Below, in pieces: positions 1 through 5,526 of a stretch of DNA of 11,670 bases. The DNA is from Holophagae bacterium (GTDB lineage: Bacteria > Acidobacteriota > Thermoanaerobaculia > Thermoanaerobaculales > Sulfomarinibacteraceae), in contig DAOWGJ010000153.1 of assembly GCA_030637505.1 (NCBI GenBank), positions 1 through 11,670 of the forward strand, read 5' to 3'. Positions within the stretch are counted from its first letter, which is position 1; each line of letters opens with the position of its first letter. The position numbers were made by a program, and so were the translations under genes. The notes under the pieces are model-generated. The model worked only from the letters and a program-made list of their open reading frames with translations, had not been told where the DNA came from and searched no databases.

Positions 1-46
1 CGCAAAGACGCAAAGACCGCAAAGGAAACGCAAAGAGGGCAACGAA
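1..46 (+). repeat. CGCAAAG-type octamer repeat array, cut by the window edge
   Basis: Four copies of CGCAAAG start at 1, 9, 18 and 29, separated by 1, 2 and 4 bases. The stretch lies beyond the 3' end of the leftward DUF4126 gene and may continue outside the window. The same irregular spacing recurs in opposite orientation at 5562-5597, where 34 of 36 bases match, so this is a longer interspersed unit and not just random octamers. No coding function is seen. The bases from 47 to 127 hold nothing I recognise. Confidence 0.8.
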
Positions 47-127
47 ATTAGACCCCAAACTGCTCTCTGCGGTCGTGGCAGCCCAAACCCGACCATGATT
101 CCATTGGGGGCAATCCGCCATCCTGGG

Positions 128-799
128 TCAACAGCGAACGCCCGAGCCGACGGACCTTTTTATCTCAGCGCCACACGAGGGACAAACCAAGGCATCGCGA
201 AACATGGCCCCCCCACAGTTGGGACAACGAGCGTTGCGCCCACCCAGCTTCCGTGACACACCAAAGCCGGCCAGTGCAAAGGCGCCCAACGCGAAGATTG
301 CCACGGGTGGCGCCAGGATCGCCGAGGAGGCGACGACGGTCGAGACGCCGGCTTCGCCGACGCTGGCAAATCGTGCCGCACCGCCATGCAGGGTCTCCGC
401 AACCTCTCGGAAGGGCCTCCGAATCTGATTCCGGACCCAGTGAACGCCGGCAGCCGTCCCGCCACCCAGGGCGCCGGAAATCCCCAACTGCATCAGGTTC
501 TCGTCAACGGAACCCGTCGCTGCCGCAAAGGCGACAAACCCCGCGACGATCTTCGGCAAATAGCTGACCAGGTCGGCATACTCGCCCAACTCCGGCACTG
601 AATCCACCAGGATCTCCAAGACGACGAGAACACCGAGCACAACCATCACCTGAGGGCTCGCGATCCATGCAAACCGCTCGCCGAGTTCAAAATAGGGTGT
701 GTAGTGAAAACCACCAATCAATAGCAGAGGAATGAAAGCTTTGGCCCCGGCTCCACCGGCCAAGCCAAACCCGGTCATGATTGACATTAGAGATCCCAT
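128..799 (-). CDS. DUF4126-family membrane protein with C-terminal zinc ribbon
   Basis: A 223-residue protein of unknown function. Residues about 1-180 match my recollection of the DUF4126 family: a glycine/alanine-rich opening (GFGLAGGAGAKAFIPLLL), then hydrophobic segments including VMVVLGVLVVLEILVD and a last one near residues 155-180 (ILAPPVAIFALGAFALAGF). The tail carries CPNC and, 12 residues later, CPSC, a classical four-cysteine zinc ribbon expected on the cytoplasmic side. DUF4126 proteins usually lack this tail as far as I know, so the fusion is notable. I chose the ATG at 799 because a strong AGGAGG lies just upstream (804-810). A longer frame back to 853 would overlap the gene before it. 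The start is only 10 nt from the stop of the upstream zinc-ribbon protein, so the two are almost certainly cotranscribed and translationally coupled. Family assignment is by recognition; the role is unknown. Confidence 0.8.
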   Translation of the reverse strand: MGSLMSIMTGFGLAGGAGAKAFIPLLLIGGFHYTPYFELGERFAWIASPQVMVVLGVLVVLEILVDSVPELGEYADLVSYLPKIVAGFVAFAAATGSVDENLMQLGISGALGGGTAAGVHWVRNQIRRPFREVAETLHGGAARFASVGEAGVSTVVASSAILAPPVAIFALGAFALAGFGVSRKLGGRNARCPNCGGAMFRDALVCPSCGAEIKRSVGSGVRC

Positions 800-809
800 C
801 AAGTCCTCC

Positions 810-1454
810 TCAGTTCCCCACGTACTCCACAAACTGGGCCAACGACCACCCAACGGCCACGGTCAACACCGCGACAACGATCAGCGTTGCAACCGTCGCA
901 ACCGCCAGCAGTACCAACACCGCCTTCTCCCACCTTGCCAACGGCATGCGGTCCTTCTCCCGCTCGAGACTCCACAAAGCGTAGTTGTGAACCAGCCAGG
1001 TCAGTCCGGCGAATGTCGCCGCAGCCGGCGCCGCCCCGACGACCGGGAATACAGAAAACCCGTAGCCGACCGACCCGACCCACAGAAAACTCAGGCGTGT
1101 GATCCATCTCGAAAAGAACCTCCGTGCGGGACCGACATATCGTCCGGCCTCCCTGATCAAAAAGAACCGGACCGCCACCAAATGGCAGATAACCATCAGC
1201 GGAATCAAAACCGCAGCACCGAAGTGTGCCAAGGGCACAACCAAGGCCACCGCTGCCGCCACTGCCGTACCGATGGAAAGAAACCGGCTGAACTGCGCTT
1301 CCTGAGCGTCCTTCAACAATAGAAAACGTAAATCAATCGCGCGAAGTTCTCGACCGTCGTCATCGGTCAGGGATTTGGTGCACCTCGGACAGTGCACCAA
1401 GGGCTCACCGGAACGGGGCAAGGGTTCGAGACACCAGGGACAAGGGGTGGCCAT
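810..1454 (-). CDS. Multi-pass membrane protein with N-terminal zinc ribbon
   Basis: A 214-residue protein that I cannot assign to a named family. Residues 5-8 are CPWC and residues 23-26 are CPRC, forming a four-cysteine zinc ribbon at the extreme N-terminus. The rest is largely hydrophobic, with likely membrane segments near residues 50-95 (two passes), 105-145 (about two passes) and 175-210. The frame stays open upstream to 1601, but the ATG at 1454 is preferred. The protein then begins directly at the zinc ribbon, and a -10-like TATACT sits six bases upstream. No Shine-Dalgarno sequence is present at this start (the upstream bases read CTCCTCCC), which suggests a leaderless message. It is the first gene of a two-gene operon with the DUF4126/zinc-ribbon protein, whose ribbon is at the opposite end. 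The function of the pair is unknown. Confidence 0.75.
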   Translation of the reverse strand: MATPCPWCLEPLPRSGEPLVHCPRCTKSLTDDDGRELRAIDLRFLLLKDAQEAQFSRFLSIGTAVAAAVALVVPLAHFGAAVLIPLMVICHLVAVRFFLIREAGRYVGPARRFFSRWITRLSFLWVGSVGYGFSVFPVVGAAPAAATFAGLTWLVHNYALWSLEREKDRMPLARWEKAVLVLLAVATVATLIVVAVLTVAVGWSLAQFVEYVGN

Positions 1455-1460
1455 GGGAGG

Positions 1461-1466
1461 AGTATA
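1461..1466 (-). promoter_or_regulatory. Putative -10 element giving a leaderless transcript
   Basis: On the minus strand the hexamer reads TATACT, five of six to the consensus. It ends six bases before the ATG at 1454, so transcription would start at or next to the start codon. This explains the absence of a ribosome binding site there. No good -35 hexamer is visible at normal spacing; the inverted repeat at 1468-1488 occupies that place instead. Inference from sequence only. Confidence 0.45.
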
Positions 1467-1467
1467 A

Positions 1468-1488
1468 GCAATACGTCGGAGGTATTGC
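1468..1488. promoter_or_regulatory. 21-bp dyad, candidate operator (copy 1)
   Basis: The left half is GCAATACGTC, the centre base is G and the right half is GAGGTATTGC. The halves are reverse complements except at one position. The site lies directly upstream of the -10 of the zinc-ribbon operon, where a repressor or activator would act, and about 70 bp from the divergent ferritin-like promoter. A second copy with 17 of 21 identical bases is found at 4220-4240 upstream of nqrM. Both copies are followed by ATGGG on the plus strand. Confidence 0.55.
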
Positions 1489-1557
1489 ATGGGGGGATCA
1501 CCCAACCGGGGAAGGGCGCTCATGGCGTCAAGCGGCACGGGAGGCCAACCTTGTAAC

Positions 1558-1586
1558 TCGACCCACCCCGGCGCGTAGTATATAAT
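1558..1586 (+). promoter_or_regulatory. Promoter of the ferritin-like gene
   Basis: A perfect TATAAT at 1581-1586 is preceded, with a 17-base spacer, by TCGACC at 1558-1563, which matches four of six bases of the -35 consensus. The predicted transcription start is near 1593, leaving about 47 bases of leader before the chosen ATG at 1640. This is a sigma70-type signal read from sequence only. Confidence 0.55.
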
Positions 1587-1639
1587 TGAGAATGAGCCCA
1601 AATCCTAATTTTTTGGCCAAGAGGCGAAAGGTCTTAGTA

Positions 1640-2116
1640 ATGCAGATTCTGACAGTTCTCAGTGCGATCGAGAGTATCGAGTTCTCGGTTGCCAAACTCT
1701 ACGAGTGGTTCAGCGAGGTTTTTTCAAACGACCGCGAGGCGTCCGGGTTCTTTTTCCGATTGGCCATGCAGGAGCGGAGCCACGCCAACATGGTCGCCTT
1801 CAGTAAGGGCATGGTCCGGAGAAGCCCGACTGAGTTTTCCAGCATCGATTTCGACATGGCTCTGGTGGACGACCTTCTCCAGAAGGTCACAGACTTCCGG
1901 ACCCAGCATCCTCAGCCGTCCCTCGTCCAAGCCCTTGACTTCGCCATGGCAATCGAAGGCCACGCCGCAGAAGGTATTCACCGCTCGACGATTATCCAGT
2001 CCAATCCCGACGTTTCGAACATGATCAACAGCCTCGCCAAGGCCGACAAGGAACATTTCAAGCTCCTCAAGGACTATGCCAAGAAGATCCAACGCCGCAC
2101 CAAGATCGCCGGTTGA
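1640..2116 (+). CDS. Ferritin-like (rubrerythrin-type) domain protein
   Basis: A 158-residue, mostly helical protein with the four-helix spacing of ferritin-like di-iron proteins. Candidate ligands are E14 in helix 1, followed by Y21 (E-x6-Y as in rubrerythrin), E45 and H48 in helix 2 (ERSH), E106 in helix 3 (AIEGH), and D136 with H139 in helix 4 (DKEH). In helix 4 an aspartate stands where glutamate is usual. There is no rubredoxin-like CxxC domain, so it is not a full rubrerythrin. A likely role is iron binding or peroxide/oxidative-stress handling in the cytoplasm, but this is inferred from the fold. The ATG at 1640 has AAAGG eight bases upstream. An in-frame ATG at 1592 lies five bases after the TATAAT and could start a leaderless 174-residue form, but those extra codons have AT-rich third positions unlike the rest. 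The gene is divergent from the zinc-ribbon operon and monocistronic. Confidence 0.8.
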   Translation: MQILTVLSAIESIEFSVAKLYEWFSEVFSNDREASGFFFRLAMQERSHANMVAFSKGMVRRSPTEFSSIDFDMALVDDLLQKVTDFRTQHPQPSLVQALDFAMAIEGHAAEGIHRSTIIQSNPDVSNMINSLAKADKEHFKLLKDYAKKIQRRTKIAG

Positions 2117-2119
2117 AGT

Positions 2120-2154
2120 AGCTGTCAGCTCTCAGCCGTCAGCTCTCAGCTGAG
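2120..2154. repeat. Tandem GTCAGCTCTCAGC repeat with palindrome after the ferritin-like gene
   Basis: GTCAGCTCTCAGC occurs exactly twice, at 2124-2136 and 2138-2150, and the end forms the perfect palindrome CTCAGCTGAG (2145-2154). It begins a few bases after the stop codon at 2114-2116. It may fold into alternative hairpins in the 3' end of that transcript. There is no T-tract, so it is not a classical terminator. Confidence 0.7.
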
Positions 2155-2359
2155 GCGCTCGAGTTGAAGGCATTGAAACGCAGAGGCGCAACGCATTTGT
2201 TTGGTCATTGGCAGTCAAACGATGAGGAATAAAGAACGGTTGGCGTCACGATGCGGGACAGCGCCCGCACTCGGTTCCACTGGCCTCCAGCCAGCGTGCC
2301 GGTTCCTACCCCTCGCTCCCGGAAACAGACCCAGCAGTTCATATGGCTTCTCTTCTTGT

Positions 2360-2395
2360 GCCTTTTTGCGCCTTTTTGTGGCTATTTCTTTGCGT
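2360..2395 (-). repeat. Degenerate octamer-type repeat, minus orientation
   Basis: On the plus strand the units read CCTTTTTGCG, CCTTTTTGTG and then TTTCTTTGCG, which are reverse-orientation relatives of the CGCAAAG repeat. Together with the degenerate plus-oriented copy near 2178-2193 it brackets about 165 bases containing hairpins at 2252-2269 and 2280-2294. Confidence 0.6.
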
Positions 2396-2508
2396 TGCTC
2401 TTGAGTCAGAAGTCCCCCCTTTTTTACACGAAAACGCTTCAACGTCTATAGAACTTCCGATTGTGCAATGGTTTACGTTGTTTCAGAGAAAAAACAAAAA
2501 GACAGAAA

Positions 2509-2540
2509 CGCAAAGTCGCAAAGGCGCAAAGACGCAAAGG
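2509..2540 (+). repeat. Four CGCAAAG octamers, plus orientation
   Basis: CGCAAAG starts at 2509, 2517, 2525 and 2533 with an exact 8-base period. It is the left arm of an inverted pair with 2863-2893; the two arrays enclose about 320 bases. Such octamer arrays occur only between genes in this window. Confidence 0.9.
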
Positions 2541-2609
2541 GGTGTTTTGGAGCGGTGTCGTGCGTCCGCCTGCTCCCTTTGGTCGTGCCGCTCGGTCGGC
2601 TCATGGTTC

Positions 2610-2625
2610 GGAAAGCGAGCTTTCC
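2610..2625. repeat. Short perfect hairpin GGAAAGC/GCTTTCC
   Basis: GGAAAGC (2610-2616), two loop bases and GCTTTCC (2619-2625) form a seven-pair stem. It is one of three compact hairpins between the inverted octamer arrays. Confidence 0.55.
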
Positions 2626-2649
2626 TCTCCCATCGCCTCCCTTACGGCT

Positions 2650-2664
2650 GCGGGCTTCGCCCGC
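2650..2664. repeat. GC-rich hairpin GCGGGC/GCCCGC
   Basis: Six perfect pairs with a TTC loop. There is no following T-tract on either strand, so a terminator role is not supported. It resembles the short GC palindromes of REP-like intergenic elements. Confidence 0.55.
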
Positions 2665-2809
2665 CACGGCGGACCGAGTTGGGAGTGTCCTGTTCTCTCG
2701 GGTAGACACAAACTCTGATGAGAGCCCGGGTGCACGTGAAGCGTGCTGAGGCAGGAGGGAAGCGGGTGACTTGAGCTTGCTCATGGAGACCGTTTTCTTC
2801 CTGCCGAGA

Positions 2810-2824
2810 GCGGACGGAGTCCGC
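2810..2824. repeat. GC-rich hairpin GCGGAC/GTCCGC
   Basis: Six perfect pairs closing a GGA loop, 38 bases before the minus-oriented octamer array at 2863. No T-tract follows. Confidence 0.5.
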
Positions 2825-2862
2825 GGTTGCCGGGCTCGAACACGGTGAAGTTTGGCCAAGAC

Positions 2863-2893
2863 CTTTGCGCCTTAGCGTCTTTGCGTCTTTGCG
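2863..2893 (-). repeat. Four CGCAAAG octamers, minus orientation
   Basis: On the plus strand CTTTGCG units start at 2863, 2871 (as CTTAGCG), 2879 and 2887, with an exact 8-base period. This is the right arm of the inverted pair with 2509-2540. Confidence 0.85.
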
Positions 2894-2961
2894 TTGAATC
2901 TCTTCTCTCAGCCGACCAACCATCCAAGGGGTCTTGGGGTTTGCTCCGTTCTGCTTTGGTT

Positions 2962-2977
2962 GCGGCCAAGGGGCCGC
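2962..2977 (-). terminator. Possible terminator hairpin after the metalloprotease gene
   Basis: On the minus strand GCGGCC, a CCTT loop and GGCCGC form six perfect GC-rich pairs 25 bases past the stop codon at 3003. The bases after it (AACCAAAG) lack a U-tract, so it is at best a weak or Rho-assisted terminator, or a 3'-end stabilising hairpin. Confidence 0.35.
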
Positions 2978-3002
2978 GCTGTGTTCTTCGCGTCTGGGCG
3001 GT

Positions 3003-3950
3003 TCAATTAATTTCTTGCCCTCGGTCATTCTCGTCGTGATCGCTCATCCAATTCTCTTCCTCATCCCACATCTCGTGCATCGCACGGTTTCGAACACGGC
3101 GGCGGCCTATGGCTACCAGGGCCAGGATGGTCACCGCCATCCACAACGCCGCCGATGAGGTCAGGAACGGCACCCAGGTGTTCCACAGCGCCTGATCCTT
3201 GAAGAACCGTCGTTCGGCCCTTCGAAGTTCAACGCCGGAGGCCTCCAGGAACGCCCTCTCCAGATCCAGGCCTTCAGCCAGGCCGTCCAGGATCCGGGCC
3301 GGCATCAAGATCCCGTACTCAGTCTGAAGGAAACGGACGAATCCCGCAGAGAGCGCATAGGCCCGCCGTACCTGGCCGGCGTTCCCCCGAAAGGCACGGT
3401 CCAACTGACGGGTCGACTTCGGTCCGGAACCGATCACGGCGACTGCGTAGCGGGCCCTGTCCTCCAGACCCCACTCCCGAGCAGCGACAGTCGCAATCCC
3501 CTCGTTCAACCACCGTGGAACCGCCCGTCCTCCGGCCGCCTCCCACACCAAAACATGAGCGACTTCGTGCCTGAGCAAAGTCCTGAGGTTACGATCGGGG
3601 TAGGACGGCACTCGCGCTGGGAACAGCACCACCGTACGTCGATCGCCCCGGGCATATCCCGCGACCCACCGGGGCATTTCCTCAGCCAGTGGCGACCCTT
3701 CCGGCATCAACACCACGGTGATCGGCCGGGAAAAGCCGAGACGTCCGGTCAGATTGAGAACCTCGGTGAAGTCCTCCTGTGCCAACAGCTCCACCTGGGA
3801 GGCAATGCGTTCCAATTCCGGAGGGCCGACAACCCGAATCTCCGGAGATGGGGCTGCAAACGAAGGCCCTCCCCACACAAGGAGGAGAATGAAAAACCCA
3901 AAACGTCGGAACCACGAGGGGAAAGGGTGGAAACTGGATTCCGGACTCAC
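3003..3950 (-). CDS. Peptidase-MA-like membrane-anchored zinc metalloprotease
   Basis: A 315-residue predicted gluzincin. Residues 16-32 form a signal peptide hydrophobic core ending near SFAAP, so the main domain is periplasmic. The zinc site is H128-E129-x-x-H132 in RHEVAHVLV, with E150 in the WLNEG motif as third ligand. The later AYALSAGFVRFL segment is also typical of the Peptidase MA family. Residues about 263-282 are a C-terminal transmembrane helix followed by RRR and a short acidic cytoplasmic tail. The start is a GTG at 3950, whose first bases overlap the TGA of nqrM (GTGA, 3947-3950), implying translational coupling. No other in-frame start gives a signal peptide. The substrate is unknown. 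Being locked to nqrM suggests, but does not prove, a role in assembly or quality control of the Na+-NQR or another envelope complex. It is not a usual nqr operon member as far as I know. Confidence 0.85.
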   Translation of the reverse strand: MSPESSFHPFPSWFRRFGFFILLLVWGGPSFAAPSPEIRVVGPPELERIASQVELLAQEDFTEVLNLTGRLGFSRPITVVLMPEGSPLAEEMPRWVAGYARGDRRTVVLFPARVPSYPDRNLRTLLRHEVAHVLVWEAAGGRAVPRWLNEGIATVAAREWGLEDRARYAVAVIGSGPKSTRQLDRAFRGNAGQVRRAYALSAGFVRFLQTEYGILMPARILDGLAEGLDLERAFLEASGVELRRAERRFFKDQALWNTWVPFLTSSAALWMAVTILALVAIGRRRVRNRAMHEMWDEEENWMSDHDENDRGQEIN

Positions 3951-4174
3951 CGGTGGTTTCCGGCGGCCGTTATTCCAATGTCGATTTGGATCAAATCCGA
4001 TTCCGGCTCCTCTTCACAGGTACCACTCGGCCGACCTTCATCGCTGCACACACACGCCGAACCGGCCACGCCACCGCATGATCCTTTGAGCACTCGTCCC
4101 GTAAGAACAGCAATGCCGGCCAGAAGGAGCACGGCACCGAGAAAAACCACCAGAGTCAAGACCAACGTCAACAT
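3947..4174 (-). CDS. nqrM: NqrM, Na+-NQR maturation factor
   Basis: A 75-residue protein with one N-terminal transmembrane helix (residues about 3-27) followed by the NqrM (former DUF539) signature KGSCGG, then CVC at 41-43 and another cysteine near 53. C33 falls at the position of the cysteine reported as essential in Vibrio NqrM. In Vibrio, NqrM is needed to make active Na+-NQR, most likely by supplying iron for the iron centre held between NqrD and NqrE. The C-terminal half is acidic and differs from the lysine-rich tail I recall in Vibrio. The ATG at 4174 has only a weak upstream GGA. It lies 143 bp downstream of apbE, with a 21-bp dyad in the gap, so it may have its own promoter. It overlaps the following metalloprotease gene by four bases. 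Confidence 0.88.
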   Translation of the reverse strand: MLTLVLTLVVFLGAVLLLAGIAVLTGRVLKGSCGGVAGSACVCSDEGRPSGTCEEEPESDLIQIDIGITAAGNHR

Positions 4175-4219
4175 GACATGTCCATCTTATCGCACCGTAC
4201 CCTCCACCATCGGAATTTG

Positions 4220-4240
4220 GCAATTCGTCGAACGAATTGC
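4220..4240. promoter_or_regulatory. 21-bp dyad, candidate operator (copy 2)
   Basis: The left half is GCAATTCGTC, the centre is G and the right half is AACGAATTGC, with nine of ten half-site positions complementary. It sits 46 bases upstream of the nqrM start and about 78 bases past the apbE stop. Relative to copy 1 (1468-1488), 17 of 21 bases match, and two of the four differences (positions 6 and 16) are an A/T to T/A exchange that keeps the arms paired. It could also act as an RNA hairpin at the end of the apbE message, but no T-tract follows on the minus strand. Confidence 0.55.
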
Positions 4241-4317
4241 ATGGGTTGAGGTTCTCCTGGTTCCCTTTGCAGGCTTCGCGCTCCAGGTAACCTTCCTCGT
4301 TCCATTCCCGCCCCCGA

Positions 4318-5436
4318 TTATTCCTGCCCCGCCGGGTCAGGAAAATCCCCAGTTCGGACAGTGTCAAACCCGGATTTCGTGCGCGCGATAAAGAGGGCGT
4401 CAATGCCCTGTTCTTCAGCGACTGCAACGCCCTCCTCGGGACCGAGAACATTGAGTGCCGTGGCCCACGCGTCTGCCTCGATGCAGGATCCGGCGAGGAC
4501 ACTGACCGAGGCGAGATCGTGATCGACCGGGCGCCCCGTTCTGGGATCGAGGGTGTGGGAGATTCGATGCCCGTCGACGTCCCGGAAGTTCCGATAATCA
4601 CCTGAGGTAGCGAGGGCACGGTCAGAGATATCAATGGCAGTGCCGGCCACTCGACCCTCTTCATCCGGCCGTTCGATTCCGATGCGCCACGGCCGGCCCC
4701 AATGATTGAGGCCAGCGGTCAGCACCTCACCGCCGATCTCAACCATGACATCCTCATAACCCAGTTCCATAACCCCTTCCAGCACCTTGTCGACCGCGAA
4801 TCCCTTGGCGATGGCCGAGAGGTCGACCCGAAGTGTTTCGGCGGTCTTTCGTAGCGTCTGAGCCTCGCGGTCGAGCACCAGTTTGCGCCACCCGACATTT
4901 TCCCTCAGGGCCTCGAGCCTGGCATCATCCGGCGGTTCGATCCATCCGTCTGGGCCGAAACCCCACGCGTCAACCAGGGGCCCGACAGTGATGTCCAATG
5001 CGCCGGCCGACAACTCGGCCACTTCAAGGGCTGTTGCCACCACCCGGCCAAGGTCCTCCGAAACCGAAAACTCGCCGGTTCCACTCGAATTGAAGCGGGA
5101 TAATTCGGACTCCGGCCTGAAAGTCGACATTGCCTCATCGACCTTATCGACAGCCCCGCGAATCGCAGTATGAACCGCCAATTTCGCAGAGTCATCGATG
5201 TCCTCCGCAACGACCTTGACGGTATAGGCGGTGCCCATTGTCGGCCCGGAAAAGGTCCATATGGCCGCCTCCGGACCGGGCGCCGGCCGATCCCGAAAAA
5301 TCGTAACGGCAAACAACGCGGCTACGAACAGCGCCGGTACGATCAGACGACGAAAAGGGAACTTCGAGTCCCCTTTTCGTTCCGTGTTGCCGTGATTCTC
5401 GACCACAGAGTCCACCCTTTGATCCACCGGCCTCAC
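4318..5436 (-). CDS. apbE: ApbE, FAD:protein FMN transferase
   Basis: A 372-residue enzyme that transfers FMN from FAD to a threonine in target proteins, here presumably NqrB and NqrC. Family landmarks in order are GTAYTVKV (68-75), MSTFRPESELSRFNS (103-117), GALDITVGPLVDAWGFG (145-161), VDLSAIAKGFAVD (204-216), VEIGGEV (232-238), ATSGDYRNF (276-284), HTLDPRTGRP (294-303) and the ADAWATAL segment (321-328) with a predicted Mg2+ ligand aspartate. Residues about 31-47 form a hydrophobic segment without a lipobox cysteine, so it is probably held in the membrane by a helix with the enzyme in the periplasm. Many ApbEs are lipoproteins instead. The frame is closed by a TGA at 5440-5442. GTG at 5436 is the longest start, and GTG at 5406 has AAAGG at a better distance, so the N-terminus is uncertain. 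The gene is separated from nqrF by a repeat-hairpin region of about 180 bp. Confidence 0.92.
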   Translation of the reverse strand: MRPVDQRVDSVVENHGNTERKGDSKFPFRRLIVPALFVAALFAVTIFRDRPAPGPEAAIWTFSGPTMGTAYTVKVVAEDIDDSAKLAVHTAIRGAVDKVDEAMSTFRPESELSRFNSSGTGEFSVSEDLGRVVATALEVAELSAGALDITVGPLVDAWGFGPDGWIEPPDDARLEALRENVGWRKLVLDREAQTLRKTAETLRVDLSAIAKGFAVDKVLEGVMELGYEDVMVEIGGEVLTAGLNHWGRPWRIGIERPDEEGRVAGTAIDISDRALATSGDYRNFRDVDGHRISHTLDPRTGRPVDHDLASVSVLAGSCIEADAWATALNVLGPEEGVAVAEEQGIDALFIARTKSGFDTVRTGDFPDPAGQE

Positions 5437-5526
5437 GACTCAATCCGTTAGCTTGGCCGTCTGTAAAACTGCCCAGGATGGCGAACTGCCACCGATGAAC
5501 CCTTGGTCTAGTATTGAACCGGTTGT

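Larger units (their letters stand above)
2117..3002. other. Non-coding intergenic block with repeats and hairpins
   Basis: About 890 bases lie between the convergent ends of the ferritin-like gene and the metalloprotease gene. Open frames exist on both strands, but their translations are arginine/lysine-rich products of the repeats with no recognisable domain, so I call no gene. The block contains the tandem repeat at 2120-2154, a degenerate repeat near 2178-2193 (CGCAGAGGCGCAACGC), repeat arrays at 2360-2395, 2509-2540 and 2863-2893, and short hairpins at 2252-2269, 2280-2294, 2610-2625, 2650-2664, 2810-2824 and 2962-2977. Confidence 0.75.

Noticed and set aside
732..1322. Plus-strand frame of 196 codons opposite the zinc-ribbon membrane protein
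   Set aside because: Composition is antisense-like, and the minus strand has paired CxxC motifs, hydrophobic segments and a coupled downstream gene.
1586..1640. Upstream starts (TTG 1586, ATG 1592) for the ferritin-like gene
   Set aside because: 1586 lies inside the -10 hexamer. 1592 could be leaderless, but the added codons have AT-rich third positions and the domain begins at the ATG at 1640. Kept only as an alternative.
2215..2749. Several open frames of 66-128 codons in the intergenic block
   Set aside because: They overlap one another on both strands, give repeat-derived basic sequence (runs such as QRRKDAK), have no domain and no convincing ribosome sites.
2509..2893. CRISPR array
   Set aside because: The repeats are 8-base tandem units without unique spacers, they occur in both orientations, and there are no cas genes.
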